The position numbers and the translations under genes were made by a program. Below, piece by piece: positions 42,850 through 53,188 of a stretch of DNA of 64,000 bases. The notes beneath the pieces are model-generated. The model was not told the DNA's origin. It was given only the letters and a program-made list of their open reading frames with translations, and ran no database searches. The stretch is from Macrothele yani (taxonomy: Eukaryota; Arthropoda; Arachnida; Araneae; Macrothelidae). The stretch spans positions 21,081,001 to 21,145,000 of the forward strand of contig CM077011.1 in the NCBI GenBank assembly GCA_039090855.1, given 5' to 3'. How positions within the stretch are numbered: the stretch's first letter is position 1; each line of letters begins with the position of its first letter.

Positions 42850-44290
42850 AGAGCATGTTAAAAAATAACAAATGATGCACAGAAATTTCCTTATAGCAAA
42901 AGGAAAAATATTTTCAAATCGAACAGTTACATGAAGAAATATAGAAGGAAACATGATGTAACTCTACGCCTCGAGGCATACAAATCTTACATAATGGAAA
43001 AGTTGAAAATATGCGTAAAGTATTCTGCATGGAAAAGCTATGCTAAGGAAAAATTACTTTTCAAATACCTCTTCCGCAAGCAGAGATTGCGAGATAAAGG
43101 TTTTGGCATTTCGCCACCTAGTGGGAAAACTGTGCATTATTAAAAGAAGATAATGCTCCCAGCTTTATTGTAGCGAAAGACATTTCTCAATTTCTCAGCA
43201 GAGATTTTAGAAGTGGAGATACTACTGCAAACAGAACTACACAAACACCGCCTAGCGACAGAAGTGAAAACTACAAAACAACAAAAAAGATCTCTACCAG
43301 TACGATCCTAAACTGCTCCAGAAAGTAAACGGTATTTGATCGGATATTTAGAGCTGATATATTGAAAAAAAAAAGCAGATTAAAAGTTTGCGCCTGCTGG
43401 GAGCGAAATTACGCTATGTTTTGGGAAGGAAATAACCACAAAATATTTTCTTAGTTAGTACCTGAACGAAAAAGAAAAATTTCACTTGGGATTTCAATCC
43501 GGAAAAAATTAATGTAAACGGAAACATGAATTCACACCCACTTGTTTCACACTTGTGCGTTAAGAAAAATTTGAAATTATATGAGAAACATTTTGCACAG
43601 GAAACGCTCTCCAATGAAGAAAGAACTTTTAAAATCAGAAACTTAGAAGCAGAGATCTTGATAAAAATAAGATATACATCTATTCACACTGGTGGAAAAA
43701 CTATGTTCTATTTCAAGCAGAATGTATTCTCAGAAGGTTTTCGAAGGAGAGCGCTATCGGTCTACGAAATAATTTTTTCAATCGAATTTTCAGAAGCTCA
43801 GATTTTGGAGCAGATACACTGAAACAGAAATAAACGCTCATTCTCCACCAAAAATCAGAAATTATGTGTAGAACATTCCTAAGCAGGAGTTGTATCCTAT
43901 GGAGGAAGAATTGTTCATATCGGTCTTTTAGAAGCAGAGAAATCGGGAAAATCGGAATTTATTTTTATGCCTCCTTGCGGAAAATCTATGCATTACTTGA
44001 AACAGAAATTGTACCCAAAATAGCATTCGTTACCAATGGTATTGAATGGAAGGAATAAAATTTTCAATCTGATATTTAGAAGCAATATGGAATAAAATGT
44101 ATTTTGAATTCAAAAGTATTTGCATATAAGCTCCTAGCAGATAATTTTTACATCGGAAAAAACAGAAAAACCAGGATCATTATTCTCACATTTTAGCTTT
44201 CCAATGGAAAATGAATTTTTCAAATAAAGCTAATAGCTGCAGAGATATGGTGCAAAATATACGGAACGAACGCACTGACAAAAGGGATAC
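42850..44290 (+). repeat. Array of ~150-bp units with CTCF-like 13-mers, left part
   Basis: Diverged units share AAATCGGA/AAATCAGA...TTAGAAGCAGAGAT and a CGCCnCCTRGYGG-type box followed by AAAACTATGCATTATT. The best box is CGCCACCTAGTGG at 43112-43124. Weaker ones lie at about 43245, 43687 and 43968. Short frames through it (for example 42931-43143) are repeats read as protein, not genes. The mariner at 44293 interrupts or adjoins it. Confidence 0.7.
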
Positions 44291-44292
44291 TA

Positions 44293-45583
44293 TGAGGGTA
44301 AATCAAAAATTATCCCACTTGCGCCATATTTTTTTAGGTTAGCCGCACTGCCTTCTGCGCGCATGCTATAATGTGATATTCTTGTGGTTATGTTACTAAA
44401 GTTTGATCTTAATTGCTGCATATTTCTTTGTTCTCTTACAGAGTAAACATGACCGTTCCGCTGGCAGTGTGCAACAAGGAAGAACAGGGAGCGGTGGTCC
44501 GATTCATTGGTCTGAAGGTGTGTCAGGGGCTGAAATGCATGGCAGGTTTGCAGCACAATACGGGTACAGCGCTCTACCACGCAGAAGTATGTATGCATGA
44601 CTGGATCGAAAAGTTTAAAAATGGCTGGACCAGCGTGAAGCGGGTGCAGAACGCCCATCAACCTCCACCACTGACGGGAAGATTCAACAAAGCTCGAGAG
44701 ATGATTCTGGCGAACCGCCGAGTAACCACCGATAAGGTTTCCTGTTCTCTGCAAATCCGTTATGGTTCTGCATACGAAATCATCCACGAGAAACTTGGTT
44801 TTCTTAAAGTCCCTGCAAGATGGGTACCAAGACAGTTTACCGAAGAGCATAAGCGCAAACGTGTGGTTATCTCTCAACGCTTACTCCACCGATACAACGA
44901 TAATGGCGAAGCTTTTTTGGAGATAATCGTCACAGGAGATGAGACCTGGATCCATCACTTAGACCAGGAATGGAAACGGTAGAGTATGGAGTGGAAACAC
45001 CCGAGATCGCTAGCGAAAAAGAGATTCAGGACGCAACCTTCCGCAAGAAAAGTCATGCTAACCGTTTTTGGGACTCTAAAGGGCTTATACTGGAACATTA
45101 CCCAGACAAGGGGTCCACAGTGCTACAGTTAAATGCTGGCAAAGGAACTGAAACCAGTTATTCGCACCAAACGCTGAGGACTAATGTCGAAGCAAGTGTT
45201 GTTGTTGCACGACAATGCACGCCCACATTCGACTTACCACACCGTTGAAACCCTTGGCAAATTGGGTTTTGAGCTGCTGGAACACTCTCCATACAGTCCA
45301 GATCTCGCCGCTTCCGGCTTTCACCTATTTGGACCCTTCAAAGATGCTATGCGAGGTCGTCGATTTGCTTCGGACGACGAAGGAAAGGTAGTGGTGCATA
45401 AATGGTTGTGTGACTAGATGCAAACTTTCTTCTCCAATGGAATATGCAAGCTTGTGGACCGCTGGAACAAGTGCATCGAAATGCAGGAAGGCTATGTAGA
45501 AAAATTACGTACTTTTTCAACCCCTGCTGTTGTTGTGATATATTATAGAAACAGGAGAGTGCAAAACTTTTTATTTGCCCTCG
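44293..45583 (+). mobile_element. mariner transposon (mariner-2) with TIRs
   Basis: 1,291 bp with TA on both sides (44291-44292 and 45584-45585). The left end TGAGGGTAAATCAAAAATTA matches the inverse of the right end (AAACTTTTTATTTGCCCTCG) with several mismatches. One transposase gene lies inside. Confidence 0.9.
44449..45540 (+). pseudogene. mariner transposase, catalytic Asp replaced
   Basis: Starts at ATG 44449. Frames in order give a helix-turn-helix part with DWIEKFKNGWTSVKRVQNAH, ANRRVTTDKVSCSLQIRYGS (D-x-R-V region), PARWVPRQFTEEHKRKRV, VTGDETWIHHLDQEWKR (first Asp), then TAG where Gln is usual, FWDSKGLILEHYPDKGSTV, VLLHDNARPHSTYHTVETLG (second Asp) and YSPDLAASGFHLFGPFKDAM. In that last motif the third catalytic Asp of the S-D-[FY]-H-L-F signature is Gly (GGC). 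The C-terminus is KLVDRWNKCIEMQEGYVEK. Two frameshifts and two in-frame TAG codons are present. Inactive twice over. Confidence 0.93.
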
Positions 45584-46590
45584 TACAGAAACATAGAACC
45601 TAGAAAAAAAAATCCACTTAAAAATACACTAAACCCAGAAATTAGAAATAAAAACCTTCATTCATGAAAAATATACCGGTGGAATTCGTCCTACACTATT
45701 TACCAGGCAGTCTGTCGTAACGAATTCTGTATGCTAAACTTAATGCTGTGAATTGGTTATGAATAAGGTTAAAAAGTATGTGCGGCATTAATTCACAAAG
45801 TCCCATTGCCGTAAAATATAAGAAAACATTATCACGAAACAATGCAATGAAATATTTTCAGGATATCGCGAAGCAAAGGAATCCCATCTTCTATCTTGCA
45901 ATTACTCCATCTGTGCGCAGTGCATAGGAAATAAAAACCACACGATAAAAAAAGAAAGAGAGATAGGCTAAAGAAAGAATGATACAAACCGGCATGTTTT
46001 CTTTACTCCCGGTGCTACTGATGTTTAAACGTTTCAGCCATGTAATCTCAACAGACGAGTTAGTTATCAATGGTACAAAAGCAAAAAAAAACCAGGTGTG
46101 TTCCGAAAAAGCCTGCGATAAACAACATCTGTTTCCTTTTGGCATTGATCCTAATAAAATTGGATCTTTATATAACACTTGTTCAGATAAAAACATCATG
46201 CTGAAGTAAATATTCTTTATAAGATAGCCGTTTGCCATTGCAGATTCTTCAGCTACAAACATATGTATGTCTTCAACTTCTAAAGATAGGGGTATTACTG
46301 TTCCTATGCCTTTTTTTTCTTTACAGAAACTGAGAAGGCGGAAGTTAATTTTACCAAAGAGAAGTTGTAACACAAATTATGGTTAAATACTGATCGCCGA
46401 TTTAAATGTTAACAAACACAACCTTTGGGTAAATGATTAGCAACGATACTGCGAGATTAATGAAGTTTTACAAATAGCCTTTAAAAACTAAATAAATATT
46501 TGCAATTTCTCTGCAAAATTTTCATCATTAGTACGAAACTTTGTTTTTTCGGAAAGGAGCCTGGGATGAATGTGTACATGTTATATAAAA
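45584..46590. other. Unannotated sequence between repeat arrays
   Basis: I see no clear unit of the flanking array here. The 160-codon minus-strand frame at 45891-46373 has no family motif and its coding value is doubtful. Confidence 0.4.
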
Positions 46591-46599
46591 CAAGGAAGA

Positions 46600-48450
46600 T
46601 TACACCGAATTTTCGGGTATAATAAGCACGTCTTTTGAATTCGTTCTGACGCAAATTAAATTTATCAAAGCTATTCAAAGTCAATGGAACCGGTATGGAA
46701 AACAATAGTATCTGACGAAAGAAAGAAGTTTTTCAATCGGGTTTTTAATCCCTTAGATATTGCTGTAAACGGAATCGTGAGCTTACGCCCTCTGGTTGCA
46801 GACTTGTGCTTTAAGAAAAACATGAATTTATATGAGAAACATTTCGCACCGGAAACGCTCTCCAACACAGATAGAATTTTTCAAATCGGACTCTTAGAAA
46901 CAGAGATATCGACAAAAATAAGATGTGACTTTACGTCCCTTGGTGGGAAAACCATGCATTATTTTAGGATAAAAGTATTCTCAAAAGGTTTTTCCATCTG
47001 AGCGGTATTGGTCCCAAAAAAAAAAAAAAAAAAAAAAAAAATTAGTCCAGTTTTCAGGATCCCAGATTTTGCTGCAAATACATCAGAAGCAGTAATCAAC
47101 ACTTATGCGCCCTGGTGGCCAAACCGTTCTTTACCAAACATTAGAAATTAGGTGAAAAATTATTTCCTTCAAGTCTTGTATGCGATACCGGAAGAATTTT
47201 TCAAATCGGAGTTTTAAAAACAGAAATAACGCAGAAAACGCAATTTGACTTTGTGCCCCTAGCGGAAAATCTATGATTTACTTGAAAATTTTGAATGTAT
47301 AGGGAAAACATTTCGCATCGGAAACACTATCCAACAAAGAAGGAAATTTTGAAATCGGACTCCTAGAAGTAGAGATATTAACAAAAATAAGATATACATC
47401 TACGCCCCCTGGGGTAGAAACAATGCATTATTTCAAGAAGAAAATGTTACTAAAAGGCTTGTCGATGTGAGTAGTATCGGTCAACAAAGGACTCTTTTTG
47501 CAATCGAGAATTTTTGAAGCTCATATTTTGCTGCAAATACATCAGAAGTGGAAATGAAGTCTTACGCCACCTGGTGGCCAAACCATTTTTTACAAAAAAT
47601 TGAAATTATGTGCAAAGGATTTCCCATCACGAGCTGTATCCGGTGCAGAAAGAATTTTTCAAATCGAAGATTTAGAAGCAGAGATATAGGGGGAAACGCA
47701 ATTTACCCTTACGTCCTCTAGCGGAAAGTCTATGAATTATTTGAAAATTTTCAAATTATATGAAAAACATGTAACACTGAAAACACTATCCAACAAAGGA
47801 GGAATTTTTCAAACCGGACTCCTAGAAGTAGAGATATTGACAAAAATTAGATTTACATCTACGTCCCCTGGAGGAGAAACTGTGAAATATTTTAAAAAGA
47901 AAATATTCCATAAATATTTGTCGATGTGAGTGGCATCAGTCCACGAAATAATTTTTGCAATCGATATTTTAGAAGCTCAGACTTTATGGCAAATACATTA
48001 GAAGCAAAAATTAACGCTTACGCACCCTGGTGACCAAAGTTTTCTTTGCCAAAAATTTGAAATTTTTTGCAAACGATTTTCCATCAGGAAGTGTATCCGC
48101 TGAAGAAAAAATGTTTCAAATCAGAGTTTTAGAAAAAGAGTTATTAGGAAAAATGTAATTTACTTTTACGCCCCCAAGCGGAAAATCTATGCTTAATTTG
48201 AAAAAGTAACTATATCTAAAATACTCTTCGACATAAATATAATCGAAAGATAAAATAATTTTTTCAATCGGATGTTTAGAAGCAAATATGTGGAATAAAA
48301 CGTATTTTTGAATTCGACATCAACTGCATTTACGCCCTCTAGCGGCGAAATTGTACATCGCGTATTTCAAGCTTTCCAATGCAAAAATAATTTTTCAAAT
48401 CGGACTAATAGTTGCAGAGATATCGTGGGTACAGACGGACGGACAAACCG
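46600..48450 (+). repeat. Array of ~150-bp units with CTCF-like 13-mers, right part
   Basis: About a dozen units, grouped in a ~455-bp higher-order trimer: the boxes at 47254, 47712 and 48169 form one series, those at 47403 and 47862 a second, and those at 47565 and 48021 a third. Good matches to CGCCCYCTRGYGG: CGCCACCTGGTGG (47565), CGCCCTCTAGCGG (48333), CGCCCTCTGGTTG (46786). Each unit also has a TTCAAATCGGACTCCTAGAA-type segment. The array ends at ATATCGTGGGTACAGACGG plus ACGGAC (48420-48444). An A24 run lies near 47018. Confidence 0.8.
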
Positions 48451-49341
48451 GTAATATAAGCACGATCTTTTTTAGAAAAGACGCTAAAAATACTGTGAAG
48501 CGAATATGTGACGTGGTTTTGAAATCATGATATAAAGTTTCTTGATATCATTCCGTATAAAGACGAAGACGGTGTGCAAATGAAGCTGAGTGTAGGAAGG
48601 TTTTCTATCTTGCGTTGCCAAGTAAAGTATTATCTCTTGAGAAATTTGTTTCCCTCAAATGTCCTTATCAATCGTGGGAAAAGAAATCAGAAAAAAAGTT
48701 TTTTAAAAAGCATTTCGCGTTTTCGGGGAAGATACTCGCTATCGATATAGATTTGCTGCACATTCGGCGAAAAGTGATTTTCAATAAATTTAAAATCCAT
48801 AGCAGTGAAAGAAAAAAGTGGGATGTACATGATCTAGGTTTTATGTGCACATGTCATATACAAAATATTCTGAACCGAATATGTGACGCGAATTGGAAAT
48901 CGTGATATAAAGTTTCTGGATATCATGTATAAAAATAACAGCACATTTCTCTGTATCATAAACTTTAATATGGGCAACTACTATTTTTACCTCACTTAAT
49001 GCTCTAATTGACTGTGAATGAGGGTACCCTGCCCGTTAGCCAATGAGCAAGCACCACGTAGACTCAATAATTAGTCATTTAGGACTTCCGTCCACAGAGA
49101 AGGTCTAGACTCCCAGCCAGCCCCGCCTGAACAGGCTTTGGGGCAGGAGATTGAAGCAGGAGTAGGTAGGAGGAGTCTAGCGACTTATGATAGAATAGAG
49201 GGTAGACAGAGAGAGTGAGAACGGTAGATATAGCCACTAGGATGAGTCACAGGACCGACTAACCTCACACGACGTCAAAATACACCACAGTGGTTTCTGG
49301 AGAGTGATGAGCAGAGAGAGAGAGAGGGGCAGGAACAGACT
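48451..49341. other. Unannotated sequence
   Basis: About 0.9 kb with no gene. Two similar short blocks (around 48500-48560 and 48870-48930, both with GATATAAAGTTTCT and GATATCAT) suggest a local direct duplication. An AGAG run lies near 49312-49332. Confidence 0.45.
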
Positions 49342-49520
49342 CTTTTAATATATAACCTGGGAGTCGGTACCCGGGGTCCGTAAGCTTAACATGTTCGTCC
49401 GAGGCACGGAAGGATATACAGATGAAGTTTAACATTTGTCACCACCTAGAACCGAAACGAGGTCCTTTCTGTCGGTAGTCTCAAACGTCTACACTAAGTA
49501 CATGAGCGACTACTAGCCCT
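49342..49520 (-). mobile_element. SINE-C copy 2
   Basis: It matches 405-569 in GGTACCCGGGGTCCG, in GAGGTCCTTTCTG and in the region that would hold the A box, which is more degraded here. This gives dispersed-repeat support for SINE-C. Confidence 0.55.
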
Positions 49521-49885
49521 AAATTTGCCACCCTTTCCTAATTTTGAGCCATAGAGCCAGCGCTAATATACAGGCGCACCACGCGTGCTTGTTACAGGTG
49601 TTTACGCTCGCGCAAAATGGCTATAGAGGCTAGAATCCTGCCCATTCAACGCAGGGTCGGCACACGCATTTAGCTTTCAATACCGGTTTGGGTTTCTCGC
49701 TTTAAAATACGGAAGAAGTATATTTGCTTTTCATTTATTTACTCTCATTTAATCAAATGGCCGAAAGTTGATCCCAGAGTTGGGCAAAATCGCAATTGAA
49801 TTAATCGGTAATGCATTACAGCGTAACGGTAACATAAACTTAGCGTTACCATTACATTGTAATGGTGAACTAGTCATTAGAATTA

Positions 49886-51103
49886 CACTAACTACCAACA
49901 AGTAATTGGACACCTGTGATAGCAAAGGAAAACGAAGTTTATTCACTTTCAATAGTTGGTGGAGCCTCTACGAGCGGCGATTACAGCTGCGACCCTCCGG
50001 GGCATACTCTCAATAAGGCGTTGTACGACGACTAGCGGTATTTTCTTCCACTCGGCTTGGAGAAGACAGGTCAGTTCCTTCACCGATTTCAGACTGTGGG
50101 GGCACCCCTTACGTCGACGCTCCAACTCGTCACAGAGGTGCTCGATAGGGTTAAGGTCCAGGCTCTGCGCAGGCCAGTCCATTTGATTAACCCCATTGTC
50201 ACCATACCAAGCCATGGTGGACCTCGCAACATGACAGGTGGCATTGTCATCCTAAAAGTAACATGGCTCCACCCCGTAAAACTGCCACAACGTCGGAAGC
50301 GCATGGTCATCCAAAATGGTGCAGTAGGTCTCGGCGTTGAGTCTACCAGGAATTGCGACCAAGTGTCCCGTGCCGTACCAGGAGAAACACGCCCATAGCA
50401 TAATTCCACCGCCGCCGAACTTCACAATTGACACACTACATTCCGGCAGGAGGCGTTCTCCAGGCAGACGCCAAACCCAGACGCTGCCATCCGAACGGTA
50501 GAGGGTGAACCTTGATTCGTCGCTCCAGAGAACCTGTTTCCACTGTTCAACGGTCCACTGTCGACGTTCTTTGCACCACGTTAGCCGAGCAGCGCTATTG
50601 GACTTAGTGAACAAAGGCTTGTGGGTGGCAGCACGTCCATGATAACCGAGCAGATGGGCTTTCTTACGGATGGTATTCATCGAAAGAACACTCCCGGATG
50701 CCTGTTGAAATTCCTCGCGAATGTGGCCCATCGATTTGGTGCGGTTCTTCCGAATTTCTCTGGCCAGCACCTGTCGGTCTCTAACTCCCAGTTTTGTGGG
50801 TCTGCGGGTCGGGGCACATTCCGACAGTCACCTCTCATCTTTCACTTGCCAATCACGTAGGCCACTGTCGAGTTTGGGTACTTCAACTCGCTGGATATGT
50901 CACGTATGGATCGGCCATTTCTGGGATACCCGACGATTACACCTTTCTCGAAATCAGAGAGCTCCAAACTGCGTGGCATCTTGCATGCGACTGGTTGCGT
51001 TGTTGTTTCCCACATGATATTTAACGGCGGCGGCGGTGACGTGTATCAGGACCGCAGATATCGTCGATTGCAGGGGTGTCCAATTACTTGTTGGTAGATA
51101 GTG
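49886..51103 (-). mobile_element. Tc1-family transposon (Tc1-7) inside the hAT MITE
   Basis: 1,218 bp between TA dinucleotides (49884-49885 and 51104-51105). The ends read CACTAACTACCAACAAGTAA and the matching inverse TTACTTGTTGGTAGATAGTG, and pair over about 30 bases, including TTGGACACC. Confidence 0.93.
49949..50979 (-). pseudogene. Tc1 transposase (Tc1-7), few lesions
   Basis: ATG 50979 begins MPRSLELSDFEKGVIVGYPR (helix-turn-helix). A TGA and a frameshift follow near 50840. From 50800 the frame holds TKLGVRDRQVLAREIRKNR, QVLWSDESRFTLYRSDGSVW (first Asp), GGGGIMLWACFSWYGTGHLV, then TAG at 50252-50254 in place of the usual Gln, DDNATCHVARSTMAWYG (second Asp) and WPAQSLDLNPIEHLCDELER (Glu), ending AARRGSTNY. 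The full catalytic triad is present and the second Asp-to-Glu spacing is the classical 34. Three lesions separate it from an open frame. Confidence 0.92.
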
Positions 51104-51614
51104 TACATGGTAATTGCAATGCATGTAGCAGTTATCCATTATAATCGTAGTGGCTAATGGTTAACTATATGGTGGTAATTAACCAATAACTTATGAGTAA
51201 CAATACAACGTGAATAAATCAGCAAATAGAACACCCTTACACTGTATGTAGGTTATTTGACAATTGTTCCCCCCTCGGGCCTCAAATGCGTGTATGTAGG
51301 TATTGGAGATTGTACTTGTATGATATTAGTTGCCCCGTCTTCGCCGCAAGTTAAGTGATTTGAACGAAATAATACATATGAAGTAAGTACGAATGGGATG
51401 TTTATTTCGTATGTAATTATTGTTTGCAAATTGTGTAATTTCATTACCAAATAATTCCATTGCATTTGAATGGCATTCTTAAATAATTGAATTACACCCT
51501 CTTCGTTGTAATGCATTACAGATTAATTCCATTACTTGTGCAAACCATACTTTGGATTACCTTGTAATGCATTACACATTATTGTAAAGCATTCTTGCCC
51601 AACTTGGTTGATCC

Positions 51615-52235
51615 CTTGTGAATTCTGACCATGTTAGTTTTACAAAATGGTTGAATTTCAAGAAGAATGAGCTTTGAAGTTCTTTTGTTTTCAAAACTAT
51701 GTTGGCAAATGGTACTTGCAAATGTATGTGCACTCGTATAAAGAGAAATGTTGCAAAAACATTTCATTTATGTTCAAGATGAGAAAAAAGAAAGATTTGT
51801 TAATTCATGATAAAGAAGCAAGGCAATTAAAGAAAAAAAAACACAGTTTGAAGTACATGTGCTCAAACTCAAAAAAAAAAAAAAGACAAGAGCTGTAGTA
51901 AGATAGTAACGGAGATGTCGCGGTGATCTGTGTTACAAGAATGTCCTTGTAAAGGTAAAATAAAAACACTCAGGAAAAGGAGAAGTACCGCTCTTCCATG
52001 TAAATCAGCTTGGACATTAAGGTGAAAACGACGAATTTTAACTGGAATTAACGCAAATGAATCTGCGTAGCGGATAAAGGTAGTATGAAGCAAAGGAAGC
52101 AGACGAAATGGAAACATAAGGCGAGAACCTGCGGTTGGGAGAATTAAGTGGTACGCACCACGCATGCCTCAACAGGAAAGGAAGGAAATTGAATTTGAAA
52201 AGCAATAGAAATGCCATATTTTTTTTTGTTGGTGT
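51615..52235. other. Unannotated AT-rich sequence
   Basis: No gene. An A run near 51878-51890 gives Lys- or Phe-rich chance frames. Confidence 0.5.
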
Positions 52236-52371
52236 TTCTCTTTTGATTGGGAGTTTAACGACCACCGTGAGCAACTCAATGGGATATAAGCAGTCGCCCG
52301 TCCCTAATTTAAGGTCACTGGTTCCAGGGAAGATAGACAGCCTGTGCCGTAAGGCAAACACACCATCCATG
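52236..52371 (-). mobile_element. SINE-A fragment, cut at the foldback repeat
   Basis: SINE-A 3' half: GGGAGTTTAACGACCACCG, GGGATATAAGCAGTCGCCCG, up to CACACCATCCATG. The match stops exactly where the inverted repeat at 52372 begins; in other copies the sequence continues CCTCACCGGG. Confidence 0.82.
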
Positions 52372-52835
52372 CTGAATACAAAAGAAAATCCTTGCAGAAT
52401 AGAAGAAGAAAGTTTCACATTATCATTCACGAGTGTTGAAATCAAAGTAGCCCAAATGCAAGAACAATGATAAGACCCCAAATTAAAATCACGGTTAAGT
52501 GTGTAGAAGTGTATGAATAGGTGTAGCTGCGTGAAATAAAAAAGAGGAGGTTAGAGGATATTAGAAATCTTCAGCTGCAAGCAATGCTTGATGATTGTTT
52601 GAGCTGAAGATTTCTAATCAGGATTGCTTGCAGCTGAAGATTTCTAATATCCTCTAACCTCCTCTTTTTATTTCACACAGCTACACCTATTCATACACTT
52701 CTACACACTTAACCGTGATTTTTATTTGAGGTCTTATCAGTGTTCTTGCGTTTGGGCTACTTTGATTTCAACACTCGTGAGTGATAATGTGAAACTTTCT
52801 TCTTCTATTCTGCAAGGATTTTCTTTTGTATTCAG
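52372..52835. repeat. Long foldback: 214-bp arms, 37-nt loop
   Basis: Bases 52372-52585 reappear reverse-complemented at 52623-52835 with roughly eight differences (about 96 % identity by eye). Left arm start CTGAATACAAAAGAAAATCC; arm core GAGGAGGTTAGAGGATATTA. The loop carries a partial further copy of AGATTTCTAATCAGG. Transcription from either side would give a near-perfect long hairpin RNA. Confidence 0.95.
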
Positions 52836-53188
52836 TTTATCTGACTGCTATTGCATGGCTTCGGGAGCACTGTTTTCTGGCGTTTGGTGTTGGCCAGACA
52901 TTATAAACGTTTGAAAAGCCATGTTCTTTTGAGTGTTGGTGCTTCCCCTGATGATTTCTGTACAAGCAAGAGTTGGCAGTCGGCGTCCTTTGCCTTTTTT
53001 TGTTTTTTTTTTGGCCTGTCGGATGTGTGGCTGTCTATATTACACGTTCTAAGGTTCGGAAAACAGTTTGATTGTTTTTTATTTGAGGTTTTATTTTGAG
53101 TTTCATTGATGTGCGTGGTTTTTAGGTTATTTGCTATTGGTCGATTAGATGTCCTTTTTGGTACATTGGTTACTTGTGCTTTTATATC
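52836..53188. other. Unannotated sequence
   Basis: I see no recognisable feature between the foldback and the RTE tail. Confidence 0.5.

Larger units (their letters stand above)
49775..51606. mobile_element. hAT-type MITE with 8-bp target duplication, split by a Tc1
   Basis: The termini CAGAGTTGGGCAA and, at the right, the inverse TTGCCCAACTTG are flanked by GTTGATCC at 49767-49774 and 51607-51614. An 8-bp duplication and a CAG-start TIR fit the hAT superfamily. The interior has many TGTAATGCATTACA-like palindromic words and no coding region. The Tc1 at 49886-51103 accounts for 1.2 kb, so the MITE itself is about 0.6 kb. Confidence 0.88.

Noticed and set aside
45891..46373. 160-codon minus-strand open frame
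   Set aside because: No family motif is visible and it lies between repeat arrays. The evidence is insufficient to call it a gene.
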